Positions 33,641 to 42,304 of a stretch of DNA of 61,271 nucleotides are shown here, in pieces. Numbering within the stretch: position 1 is the stretch's first letter; every line of letters starts with the position of its first letter. Origin of the DNA: Rhodothermales bacterium (GTDB lineage Bacteria; Bacteroidota; Rhodothermia; Rhodothermales; Bin80); the NCBI GenBank assembly GCA_028278205.1, contig JANQES010000070.1, positions 1 through 61,271 of the forward strand, given 5' to 3'. Position numbers and translations under genes: made by a program. Below the pieces are notes generated by a model, which made no database searches, had not been told where the DNA came from, and saw only the letters and a list, made by a program, of their open reading frames with translations.

Positions 33641-33736
33641 AATCCGGCTCCCCATTATGATTTTTGACACACCATGATTGATCTCGGCAGAGCGTCTCAG
33701 AACACCTCCCACCGCGCGCTTCGCCACGGTCAAAAA

Positions 33737-34603
33737 TCATCGCATCACCGAATGGGCGAAGGCGCTGACGGGTTCGCAGCGTTCGTCGAGGAAACGCGCC
33801 AGGGCTTCGGCGTCGGCGTTTTTGGCGTCGGCCAGCGCTGCCAGGCAGGGCGGGATGAGGCGCGTCTCTTCGTCCGTTTCGGGCGGATCGATCTCGAAGA
33901 GCGCTGCCGAGGCCGTGCTGCCGGCAGCCACGGTCAGCGCCAGCGTGCGCAGCGGCCCGGCGTCCATTTCATCCGGCGCGTCGAGGTTGTTGGTGATGTG
34001 GATGAACTCCTGGGGCAGTTTCCATTGACGCAGGGTGGTGGCGCCGAGGTGTAAGTAATCGGTGTTGAACCGGCGGTGTTCGGCCTCGCGCGAGGGGGCT
34101 TCGGGCAGCATCTGGTTGGGCCTGGCAGTGCCGTGATACCAGAGCGGCACGTAAAGGCGAGGGATGCTGTAGAGAAAAACCAGCCGGCCCAGTTGATGCA
34201 GCAACCCGGCGGTGAACGCCGTCTCGGCCAGCGGCAGGCGCAGGTATTCGGCGAGGTCGCGGGCGAAAGCTGCCGTGGCCAGGCTGGTCTTGATGATGTG
34301 CTCGTAGATGGTCTGCGACGCGGTATCTTCCAGGTAGGAAAACGTCTGTTTGAGCGACGCGGCCAGCACCAGATTGCAGACACGTTTCAGCCCCAACAGC
34401 GCCACAGCCCGCCGGATCTCGGTGACGTGACGCCGCAGCCCGTAATAGGCCGAGTTGACCTGCCGGAGCACGTAGATCGAGATAGCCGGGTCTTTTTCGA
34501 TGATTTCGACGAGGCGGCGATCATCCGGCACGGGAGCCTCGCGCGATAAGACCTGTAATATTTCGCCCAACGTCGTGGGCAACGGGGGAATTTTGAACTC
34601 CAT
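33737..34603 (-). CDS. HDOD-domain regulatory protein
   Basis: 288 residues that are essentially one HDOD domain: IPPLPTTLGEILQVLSREAPVPDDRRLVEIIEKDPAISIYVLRQVNSAYYG, EIRRAVALLGLKRVCNLVLAASL and AFTAGLLHQLGRLVF. HDOD proteins are non-catalytic HD relatives that act in signalling (chemotaxis, stress, c-di-GMP-linked control). No GGDEF, EAL or receiver domain is fused. Encoded alone between the porin-like gene and the transporter gene. Confidence 0.9.
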   Translation of the reverse strand: MEFKIPPLPTTLGEILQVLSREAPVPDDRRLVEIIEKDPAISIYVLRQVNSAYYGLRRHVTEIRRAVALLGLKRVCNLVLAASLKQTFSYLEDTASQTIYEHIIKTSLATAAFARDLAEYLRLPLAETAFTAGLLHQLGRLVFLYSIPRLYVPLWYHGTARPNQMLPEAPSREAEHRRFNTDYLHLGATTLRQWKLPQEFIHITNNLDAPDEMDAGPLRTLALTVAAGSTASAALFEIDPPETDEETRLIPPCLAALADAKNADAEALARFLDERCEPVSAFAHSVMR

Positions 34604-34674
34604 CAGTGGTACTTTGCTTTATACAGGGACGCCTTTTCAGGGCATGTATCGTCGGGAAGGCGGGAATCGTAAGA

Positions 34675-34827
34675 GAATTTTGGATTTTAGATTTTGGATT
34701 TTGGATTGGGAAATGACCGATCCGTATTCAACAAACGAGAAAGCGGCGCCGGTGGAAACTGCTGCGGCTTTTTCTTTTGAGATGAGGATGCTGGATGAGA
34801 TCAATCCAAAATCCAAAATCTAAAATC
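34675..34827. repeat. Octamer-arm palindromic element, copy 4
   Basis: Left arm 34675-34707 and right arm 34803-34827 share 25 bases of perfect inverted repeat from TTTGGATT/TTTAGATT octamers. The inner AGAAAGCGGC...GCGGCTTTTTCTTTT again resembles a terminator. It lies between the HDOD and DASS transporter genes, six bases from the transporter stop. Confidence 0.8.
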
Positions 34828-34832
34828 ACCAC

Positions 34833-36410
34833 TCACCCCCCTGCCCACGGTGGCACGACGCCGATTTCTACGTCGAAGACGAGGAGCACCAGCGAATAAG
34901 CCAGCGCGGTGATGAGCACGATGAAGAGCAAATTGAGCCAGATGCCGGCTTTGGTCATTTGCGGGATGGGCACGCGCCCGCTGCCGTAGACGATGGCGTT
35001 GGGCGGTGTGGCTACCGGCAGCATGAACGCACAACTCGCCCCCAGCACTGCCGGCACGGCCAACAGCAGCGGGTTCTGCCCGATGCCGACGGCGAAGGCC
35101 GCAATGACCGGCAGAAACGCGGCGGTGGTGGCGGCATTGCTGGTCAATTCGGTCAGAAACACCACGACGGCCACGACGATCAGCACCACCACGAGCACCG
35201 GCAGGAAGCCGATGGCCTGGAGCGTCACCCCGATCCACGTCGCCAGTTCCGTCCGCACGAACGCCGAGGCCAGGCTCAGCCCGCCGCCGAAGAGCAGCAG
35301 CGTGCCCCACGGCAGGCGCCGCGCCGACTCCCAGCTATGCACAAACACCCCCCGCTTCAACTCGACGGGAATCACGAACAGAATCAACCCGCCGGCCATG
35401 GCGATGCCGGCATCAGTAAGGTTTGGGGCCACATCGTTGAGCAGGATCACCAAGAACGGGACTAGATGAGGCACGAACAGAGCGTACGGTAGCACGAACG
35501 AGATCAGGGCGTCGAGCGCAGGGCGGACGATCCAGAGCAGGGCCGTCAGCGCAAACACGAGCGCGACCCACTGTTCGCCGCGCTTCATCCGGCCCAGCCC
35601 TTTCCACACCTTGTCGATGAGCGCATCCCCGCCGGGCAAGGAGGCCATGCGTAGCGGAAAGACCACCCGCGTCAGCATCAGAAACGTCAGCGGCAATCCC
35701 ACGACCACCAGCGGCAGGCCCACCCCTAGCCAGCTTACAAAGCTGATTGTCTGGCCATATGCCTCCTCGATGAAGCCGGCCATCAGCGCATTAGGCGGCG
35801 TGCCGATGAGGGTCCCCATCCCGCCGATGTTGCAGCCGTAGGCGATGCCCAGCAGCAGCGCCAGGGCAAAGTGCCGGTGCGCGGTGGTCCCGGTCTCGGC
35901 CTCTTCGGCCAGTTGCACCACCGACAGCCCGATGGGCAGCATCATCATGGCCGTAGCAGTGTTGCTGACCCACATGCTCAGAAACGCCGAGGCCAGCATG
36001 AACCCCGCCACCAGCGCGCGCGGCCCGGTGCCCACCAGGCGGATGATGCGCAGCGCGATGCGTTTGTGCAGCCCCCATCGTTGCATCGCCGTGGCAATCA
36101 AGAAACCGCCCAGAAACAAGAAGATCAGCGGAGCGGCGTAGGGCGCGGCGGTCTCGATGATCGTGCCGGCGCCGATCAGCGGGAAGAGCACCAACGGCAC
36201 GAGCGACGTGGCCGGAATCGGGAGCGCCTCCGAGATCCACCACACCGCCATCAGCATCGCCACCGCTGCCGTGTGCCACCCTTCCACCGACAGCCCCTCC
36301 GGCCCCGGCAGCAGCAACATCACTAAAAACAACACCGGCCCCAACACCAGCCCGATCCGCTGCCGCAGACCGTACGTTGCTGCATTGTCAGAATGGGGAA
36401 CAGAGGCCAT
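34833..36410 (-). CDS. DASS/SLC13-family sodium:carboxylate or anion transporter
   Basis: 525-residue inner membrane protein with about 12 hydrophobic segments. Family blocks are WWISEALPIPATSLVPLVLFPL, LFLGGFLIATAMQRWGLHKRIAL, FLSMWVSNTATAMMMLPIGLSVV (the SNT motif) and, in the second half, FLTELTSNAATTAAFLPVIAA (second SNA/T motif) plus CAFMLPVATPPNAIVYGSG. Probably imports di- or tricarboxylates with Na+; sulfate is an alternative. Stands alone. Confidence 0.94.
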   Translation of the reverse strand: MASVPHSDNAATYGLRQRIGLVLGPVLFLVMLLLPGPEGLSVEGWHTAAVAMLMAVWWISEALPIPATSLVPLVLFPLIGAGTIIETAAPYAAPLIFLFLGGFLIATAMQRWGLHKRIALRIIRLVGTGPRALVAGFMLASAFLSMWVSNTATAMMMLPIGLSVVQLAEEAETGTTAHRHFALALLLGIAYGCNIGGMGTLIGTPPNALMAGFIEEAYGQTISFVSWLGVGLPLVVVGLPLTFLMLTRVVFPLRMASLPGGDALIDKVWKGLGRMKRGEQWVALVFALTALLWIVRPALDALISFVLPYALFVPHLVPFLVILLNDVAPNLTDAGIAMAGGLILFVIPVELKRGVFVHSWESARRLPWGTLLLFGGGLSLASAFVRTELATWIGVTLQAIGFLPVLVVVLIVVAVVVFLTELTSNAATTAAFLPVIAAFAVGIGQNPLLLAVPAVLGASCAFMLPVATPPNAIVYGSGRVPIPQMTKAGIWLNLLFIVLITALAYSLVLLVFDVEIGVVPPWAGG

Positions 36411-36581
36411 GCCGCTGCCGGTTCGTTGCGCTTGCTCGGAAGGTTCGGGGTGGAATATAGAAAAAGTGATTCAGTTTGGACTGACGGACGTGATCGAAGT
36501 GGGAGTTACAGGCTGGGTTAGGAATGCACCATCGAGTAAGAGTAGCGGCAAGGACACTAAAAATTCAAAAAATAAAAAGTC

Positions 36582-36660
36582 ATTCTCGCGAAGGCGGGAA
36601 CCCATCCGACGGTAAAACCAGACGATAACCGTCTTCCTGAGTCTCCGCCTTCGCGAGAAT
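36582..36660. repeat. ATTCTCGCGAAGGCGG inverted repeat
   Basis: Perfect 16-bp arms at 36582-36597 and 36645-36660 around a 47-bp centre that can itself pair (GACGGT/ACCGTC). I recall similar CGCGAAGGCGGGAA repeats in many bacterial genomes. It lies between two convergent-free minus-strand genes. Confidence 0.8.
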
Positions 36661-36664
36661 CACT

Positions 36665-36690
36665 TGAAATAAACGCTTGCGTTTATTTCA
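36665..36690 (-). terminator. Hairpin overlapping the stop of the T9SS protein gene
   Basis: Perfect 12-bp stem TGAAATAAACGC/GCGTTTATTTCA (36665-36676, 36679-36690). The stop codon at 36683-36685 is inside the right arm, so the last codons form part of the hairpin. Confidence 0.6.
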
Positions 36691-39478
36691 CCACCGTCAT
36701 CCGCCCCGAACCCACGAACGTCTCGGTGGCGCTTCGGGCGATGACGCGATAGACGTAGAGGCCCGAAGCCAGCGCGCCGGCATCCACCGAGACCGCGCGG
36801 GCGGCGCCGGCTTCCAGGTCGCGCGGCGTCGTCGTTAGCACGCGGCGGCCCAGCACGTCAAAGACCGCTACCTGCACGCGGGCCGGCTGCGGCAGATCTA
36901 CCCGCACCGTCGTGGTGGGGTTGAAAGGATTGGGATAGTTGCCCAGCACCGCAAAACGCTCCGGCACGGCGATCTCTTCCACATCCGTCGCGGTGCCTCG
37001 GGTGACGGTGACCTGCGCCGCCGGGCCGTCGGTTGCCAGCGCGCCGTCGGTCGTGACGATGCGATGGAAGAGTGTTATCGTGGCGTTCGGGTCGATGCCG
37101 GCGTTGGCGAGCGCCGTGTCGATCATCCCGGAGGTGCTCTCCAGCGCGGTTTCCTGCATCAGGTCCGTGGCGTAGATCACCGAGCCGAAGCCGGCGTCTT
37201 GCGCCAGTTGCCAGCGGTAGTAGACCGTGTTGCCGTTGATGTCGCTCGCCTCGCCCCAGACGACAAAAAACGGCGCGGACGGATCGCCGGAGAGGTCTAC
37301 CATGGCGCCGTCTGCCGGAGCCGCGATGGTAGAGGGCGCCGGGGCGATGTTGGGGCTTGGCAGCAGTTGGCCGCGCACCTCGCCGGTCGGCGTATTCTGG
37401 GTGTGGACGTTGACGTAGAGCAGGCCGTCGAAGAGCGCCTCCTGCTCGGCGCTCGTCAGCACGAACGTGTTGGCGCCGTCGGGGAAAGAGCCGTTGCGCT
37501 GGTCCAGCGGGTCGAGCACCGGGCCGAGTTCAACAAGGATAGGGCCGTTCTCGCCGGGAGGCGCTTCATGGATGTGCGCGCCGTTGCGGATCGTCAGATC
37601 GACAGGCGAAGCGAGGTTGCTGAAGGTGCCGCTGAGGGCGAAGGTCAGGCCGTCGAGGGTGGCAAGTGCGGCGCCGGTGCCGCGTGTTGCCACGGGTGGT
37701 GCTTCGTTGCTGCCGGCCAGAATCGTCTCGTAGACCTGCGCAGTCAGCGGCAGCAGTTGCCCGCGAATCTCGCCCTCTCCGGCATTGCGGGTGCGGATGA
37801 CGAGGTGCGCCCGGCCATTATCGAGAAGCTGGATCTGGTCGTTGGTCAGGACGAATTCGTTGGCCTGTTGCCTGAACTGGCCGCCCCGCCGGTCGCCGTC
37901 GAGGTCTACATCCAGATCGAAGAGGACGTCGCCGCTTACGCCGATCGAGCCTTGTTGCAGACGGGCGCCCTCGGCTGTCGGGAAGAAGTCGGAGGCGAGG
38001 CCTTCGAACGAGCCGGTAATCGTCAGCGTGTTGTCGAAGCGTTCAGCGACGACCCCGCCGAGGGCGGTCGAGGCAGTGAAGGGGACGGCGGCCCGGCCCG
38101 AAAAGACCGCCCGGTAGAAAGCCGAGGCGCCCGAGGGCAACAGTTGCCCTCGGATCTCACCGGCAGGCTTGTCTTGCGTCCGAAGCACGATGTAGAGCCG
38201 GCGCGAGAACAGCGCGTCGGCCTGCTCTTCGGTCAGCACGAACGTGTTCTGCGTATCCGCGAAGTCCCCGTTGATCCTGTCCGAAGTCAGCGTTGGCGTT
38301 AGCGTAAAGACCGGCTCGCCGTTGCGGCCTGCCGGCCCGGCCATCCCCCGCGCGCCGTTTTGCGCGAGCAGGGGCGATCTCAGCCGGGCGAAACTCCCGG
38401 TGAACCGGAGCACGTTGCCGTCGAGCGTCGCGGTGACCTGGCCGAAAGCCTGGGTCTGGACCGGCGGTGTCACGCTGCCGCCGGAGAGGTTGGCCACGAA
38501 GGCTTCGTTGGGCGGGAGCACCTGGATGAAGACCGTCGCCCGGTCTGCCTCCAGCGATCCGTCTCGTTCCACGCGGTCGGTTATGCCATAGACGAACTGA
38601 TCGTCGCCCAGATAGCCCGTCCTCGGCGTATAGCGGATCGCGCGTCCGTCGTTGATGATTTCGACGCTGCCGTGGTCGGGGGGATCGGGGATGCTCAGGA
38701 TGAACAGCGAATCGTCTTCGGCGTCGGTATCGTTGTCCAGTACGTCGATGTCGGTGATGGTGTTGATAAAGATGATGACCTCGTCGTTGGCGGCTACCGG
38801 GCGCTGGTTTTGGACCACCGTGATGCGGACGGTCGCCGTATCGCGGTTGCCGCGCGGGTCGGTAATGATGTAGAGGAGGCTGTCGAGCCCGGCGAAGGCG
38901 TCGTCGGGGTCATACCGGATGAGTTGTTTGGGGATGGCGGCGGTGCTGTCGGTGATGGTAGCGGTGCCGTGGCGCGGCTGCGCCGCCAGGCCGTCGATGT
39001 GTACCAAATCGCCGTCGGGATCGCTGTCGTTGGCGAGCACGTCGATCTCGGTGATGGCTGTGGCGAAGACGGTGGCGGAATCGTCGGCAGCCACGGGCGG
39101 TCTGTTCGAGATCAGCGTGATGCGCACGACGGCCTCATCCTGGCCGCCGTTGCCGTCGTCGATGCGATAGACGAGCGAATCGACGCCGGTGGCATTGGCG
39201 TTGGAGCGGTAGAGGATACGCTGGCTGGTGTCGGCGGTATCGACGATGGCGGCTTCGCCCTTTTTGGGCGGCGCGTCGATGCTGAGGATGCGCAGCGTGT
39301 CGCCGTCGGCGTCGGTGTCGTTGCGCAGCACGTCGAGCCGGAGCAGGTCGCCGGCCAGGACGGTGGCGGCGTCGGGGTTGGCCACGGGCGGCTGGTTGAG
39401 TTGCGCCCACGCCTCAGACGGCGCCGCCGTCATCAGCAGCGCGGCCAGAGCCGCGAGTGAAAGCAGGATCCGGGTCAT
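36683..39478 (-). CDS. Secreted multidomain protein with CHRD domains and T9SS sorting signal
   Basis: About 931 residues from the ATG at 39478; the 40 residues upstream in frame come from a GGGAT repeat. Signal peptide (ILLSLAALAALLMTAAPSEAWA); three tandem cadherin-like/Ig-like modules (about 28-330, each with a PPVAxxDxA...DVLxNDxDxDGD pattern, probably Ca-binding); three CHRD domains (about 350-720, each ending GEIRGQLLP or GEVRGQLLP); an Ig-like segment; and a C-terminal sorting domain (NYPNPFNPTTTVRVDLP... VFDVLGRRV) of the type IX secretion system. Expected on the cell surface or released. CHRD arrays occur in secreted proteins of uncertain role. Confidence 0.9.
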   Translation of the reverse strand: MTRILLSLAALAALLMTAAPSEAWAQLNQPPVANPDAATVLAGDLLRLDVLRNDTDADGDTLRILSIDAPPKKGEAAIVDTADTSQRILYRSNANATGVDSLVYRIDDGNGGQDEAVVRITLISNRPPVAADDSATVFATAITEIDVLANDSDPDGDLVHIDGLAAQPRHGTATITDSTAAIPKQLIRYDPDDAFAGLDSLLYIITDPRGNRDTATVRITVVQNQRPVAANDEVIIFINTITDIDVLDNDTDAEDDSLFILSIPDPPDHGSVEIINDGRAIRYTPRTGYLGDDQFVYGITDRVERDGSLEADRATVFIQVLPPNEAFVANLSGGSVTPPVQTQAFGQVTATLDGNVLRFTGSFARLRSPLLAQNGARGMAGPAGRNGEPVFTLTPTLTSDRINGDFADTQNTFVLTEEQADALFSRRLYIVLRTQDKPAGEIRGQLLPSGASAFYRAVFSGRAAVPFTASTALGGVVAERFDNTLTITGSFEGLASDFFPTAEGARLQQGSIGVSGDVLFDLDVDLDGDRRGGQFRQQANEFVLTNDQIQLLDNGRAHLVIRTRNAGEGEIRGQLLPLTAQVYETILAGSNEAPPVATRGTGAALATLDGLTFALSGTFSNLASPVDLTIRNGAHIHEAPPGENGPILVELGPVLDPLDQRNGSFPDGANTFVLTSAEQEALFDGLLYVNVHTQNTPTGEVRGQLLPSPNIAPAPSTIAAPADGAMVDLSGDPSAPFFVVWGEASDINGNTVYYRWQLAQDAGFGSVIYATDLMQETALESTSGMIDTALANAGIDPNATITLFHRIVTTDGALATDGPAAQVTVTRGTATDVEEIAVPERFAVLGNYPNPFNPTTTVRVDLPQPARVQVAVFDVLGRRVLTTTPRDLEAGAARAVSVDAGALASGLYVYRVIARSATETFVGSGRMTVVK

Positions 39479-39480
39479 CG

Positions 39481-39580
39481 GGATGTGGGATTCTGGATGC
39501 GGGATACGGGATGCAGGATGTGGGATACGGGATAGGTATTGTTCTGCAGATCGCCATCCAGTATCCAGAATCCTACATCC
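39481..39580. repeat. GGGATNC-unit palindromic repeat
   Basis: Left side is a run of 7-8 base GGGATNC/GGATGC units to about 39535. The outermost 18 bases (39481-39498) pair with 39563-39580 with one mismatch. Its sequence was being read as the N-terminus of the T9SS protein, which really starts at 39478. Confidence 0.75.
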
Positions 39581-39726
39581 GGCAACTTCTATTCTCAATA
39601 CACGCGAGCACGCCCCTTCAACTTAAATACAATTCTAATAAAGAACCGTCCAAGAACCCGCGCCCCTCCTTGAAGTATGAGGATCTCCTTGCGCTAATAT
39701 CATCCAAATAAGGGGTGTCAAAAAAA

Positions 39727-39890
39727 TACTTCCCGTTTTCTCGTTCCCACGCTCCTGCGTGGGAATGCAGAACCAGGACGCTCCTGCGTCCGAGAATCAC
39801 AGCAGGAGCGTTTCAGAGGGGCAAGGGCGACGCGGGAGCGTCGCGGTCCTACACTCCCACGGAGGACCGTGGGAGCGAGCAAGGGAAGTA
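39727..39890. repeat. Multi-hairpin CCCACGCTCCTGCGTGGG repeat
   Basis: Four successive hairpins (CCCACGCTCC-TGCGTGGG, GGACGCTCC-TGCGTCC, GCGACGCGGGAGCGTCGC, TCCCACGG-ACCGTGGGA) bounded by TACTTCCC and GGGAAGTA. A widespread intergenic repeat type in many phyla (from memory). With the GGGAT repeat it fills most of the 473-bp gap 39479-39951, in which no gene is seen. Confidence 0.75.
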
Positions 39891-39951
39891 GGTTTTTTCT
39901 AGACGCGCCCTTTTTAGAGGGTATTGCCTTTCCCATCGCACGCCCGATTCC

Positions 39952-42222
39952 ATGATGACGAACCGCACGCTTTTTCGCAGTAGCTGGCTGCTCGTGGCCG
40001 TGTTGTTGATGCCGGCGCCGGCGCCGGCGCAGCAGGCCTCAAAGCCCGAACTCACGCTTCAAGACATCCACTTCTCACGCAAGTTTTCGGGCCAGGGCTT
40101 CCAGGGCGGGCGCTGGGCCGGCGAAGGCCCCGTCGTCTGGTACATCGAGCGCGATAAGGGCGCCACCCATCTGGTCAGTTATAACCTGGAGACCGACGCC
40201 CGCGCGCGCCTCATCGACGGCACGAAGCTCGACGCCTCCGACGTCGGGCGGCTCATCCGCATTGAAAATTATGCCTACAGCGAGGACGGCACCAAGGCGC
40301 TGCTTTATACCGACTCCGAACGCGTCTGGCGGCAAAATACGAAGGGTTATTACTACGTCTACGATCTCAAAAAAGAGACCCTCACGCCCATCGCCGACCG
40401 CGACAAGGGCTTCCAGATGTTCGCCAAATTCAACCCCGCCGCCGACAAGGTGGCCTTCGTCCGAGACCGCAACCTCTTCGTCGTCGATCTCGTGACGATG
40501 ACCGAGACCGCTCTCACCGACGACGGTTCCGACGGCGCCATCATCAACGGCACGTTCGACTGGGTTTATGAGGAAGAATTCGGCCTGCGCGACGGGTTTC
40601 GGTGGAGCCCTGACGGCCAGAAAATCGCCTTTTTCAAACTCGACGAATCGGGCACGCGCGACTTTTTTATGACCGAACTGCGCGGTCAATATCCGGAGCC
40701 GGTCAGCTTTCGTTATCCCAAAGCCGGCGAGGTCAACAGCGAGGTGCAGGTGGGGGTGATCGATCTGAAGACGGGCGGCACCGAATTCATCGACACCGAT
40801 ACCTGGAACGAGGGCGGCGACACGTACGAATACCTGGCCCGGATGGATTGGATGCCCACGCCCGACGGCCATCGCCCCTGGATCTTCCGTCTCAATCGCG
40901 ATCAAAACGATCTCGATTTTATCAGCTACGACGACAGCGTCCAGGTGCTCATCAACGAAAAAGAAGCGACGTGGATTAACGTCGAGGACGACAAGCTGAC
41001 CTTTCTCGACGACGGCAAGCACTTCGTCTGGCAGAGCGAGACCAGCGGCTACAACCATCTCTATCTCCACAAAAACAACGGCGACCTCGTCACGCCCATC
41101 ACGTCGGGCCAGTGGGATGTGACGGCCTTCCACGGCATCGACGAAGAGACCGGCACGGCCTACTTCACCGCCGCCATCGATAGCCCGCTCGAACGTCACC
41201 TCTACAGCATCCAGATCGACATGCAGACCGACGCCGGGGCGACGGCCTCGCCGCCGGTGAAGATCACGCAGGCGCCGGGCACGCACACCATCAATATGTC
41301 GAGCGATCTGCGGTATTACATCGACACCTATTCGAGCGTCACCACGCCGCCGGTAGTCTCGCTCCACAGCGCCGACGGGCGAAAAATCAAGACGCTCGAA
41401 GGCAACGAAAAGCTGATCGACACGCTGGTCGAGTACGAGTTGCCTGCGCCCGAATTCATGACCGTGCCGGGCGCCGACGGCACGCCGCTCAACGCCTGGA
41501 TGATCAAGCCGAGCGACTTCGACTCGAACAAAGAATATCCGCTGTTGATGTACGTCTACGGCGGGCCGGGGTCGCAGACGGTGCGCAACAACTGGGGCGG
41601 CTCGCGCTATCTCTGGCACGCCTACCTGGCCGAAGAACTCGGCGTCGTCGTCGCCAGCGTGGACAATCGCGGCACGGGGGCGCGGGGCAAGGCGTTCAAG
41701 AGCGTCACCTACAAAAACCTGGGCCAGCTCGAAGCCGAAGACCAGATCGCCGCCGCCCAACACTTCGGCCAGATGCCCTACATCGATGCCGGGCGCATGG
41801 GCATCTGGGGATGGAGCTACGGCGGCTACATGACGCTCATGGGCATGCTCTACGGCGACGGCCCCGACACCTTCAAACTCGGCGTCTCGGTAGCCCCGGT
41901 GACCGACTGGCGGCTCTACGACACCATCTACACCGAACGCTATATGTCGACGCCGCAGAAGAATGAGGCCGGCTACAAAAAAGGCGCCCCGCTCACCTAC
42001 GCCGACCGCCTCCAGGACCATCAAAAACTGCTGATCATCCACGGCGACTTCGACGACAACGTCCACTTCCAGAACACCGTGCAGATGGTCGATGCTTTGC
42101 AACGGGCCAACAAGCAGTTCGGCATGATGATGTATCCGGGCCGCAACCACGGCATCTTCGGCGGCTCGACCCGGCTCAACCTCTTCAAGAAGGCGACGGA
42201 GTATATCAAGGCGCATCTATAA
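39952..42222 (+). CDS. S9 family prolyl peptidase, dipeptidyl peptidase IV type
   Basis: 756-residue exported peptidase. Signal peptide ending APAPAQQ (about residue 24-26). N-terminal eight-bladed propeller (about 60-480) with EEEFGLRDGFRWSPDG, whose double Glu binds the substrate amino terminus in DPP IV. C-terminal alpha/beta hydrolase with serine 622 in WGWSYGGYM, aspartate 701 in HGDFDDNVHF and histidine 733 in RNHGI. It removes N-terminal dipeptides after Pro or Ala. Followed by an 11-bp terminator hairpin. Confidence 0.95.
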   Translation: MMTNRTLFRSSWLLVAVLLMPAPAPAQQASKPELTLQDIHFSRKFSGQGFQGGRWAGEGPVVWYIERDKGATHLVSYNLETDARARLIDGTKLDASDVGRLIRIENYAYSEDGTKALLYTDSERVWRQNTKGYYYVYDLKKETLTPIADRDKGFQMFAKFNPAADKVAFVRDRNLFVVDLVTMTETALTDDGSDGAIINGTFDWVYEEEFGLRDGFRWSPDGQKIAFFKLDESGTRDFFMTELRGQYPEPVSFRYPKAGEVNSEVQVGVIDLKTGGTEFIDTDTWNEGGDTYEYLARMDWMPTPDGHRPWIFRLNRDQNDLDFISYDDSVQVLINEKEATWINVEDDKLTFLDDGKHFVWQSETSGYNHLYLHKNNGDLVTPITSGQWDVTAFHGIDEETGTAYFTAAIDSPLERHLYSIQIDMQTDAGATASPPVKITQAPGTHTINMSSDLRYYIDTYSSVTTPPVVSLHSADGRKIKTLEGNEKLIDTLVEYELPAPEFMTVPGADGTPLNAWMIKPSDFDSNKEYPLLMYVYGGPGSQTVRNNWGGSRYLWHAYLAEELGVVVASVDNRGTGARGKAFKSVTYKNLGQLEAEDQIAAAQHFGQMPYIDAGRMGIWGWSYGGYMTLMGMLYGDGPDTFKLGVSVAPVTDWRLYDTIYTERYMSTPQKNEAGYKKGAPLTYADRLQDHQKLLIIHGDFDDNVHFQNTVQMVDALQRANKQFGMMMYPGRNHGIFGGSTRLNLFKKATEYIKAHL

Positions 42223-42250
42223 TTCCAGATTTTCTGGCGAAAATCTGGAA
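42223..42250 (+). terminator. Terminator of the S9 peptidase gene
   Basis: Perfect 11-bp stem TTCCAGATTTT/AAAATCTGGAA with loop CTGGCG, starting at the stop codon. The loop is the reverse complement of that in the hairpin at 97-126. Confidence 0.65.
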
Positions 42251-42304
42251 AAAGGGGCGAGGCAGCGCATCATGACGAGGTTTCTTTAAGCGTTGCGGTG
42301 TGTA

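Noticed and set aside
40075..42216. 713-codon frame antisense to the S9 peptidase
   Set aside because: Composition typical of an antisense frame; the plus frame has the full catalytic triad.
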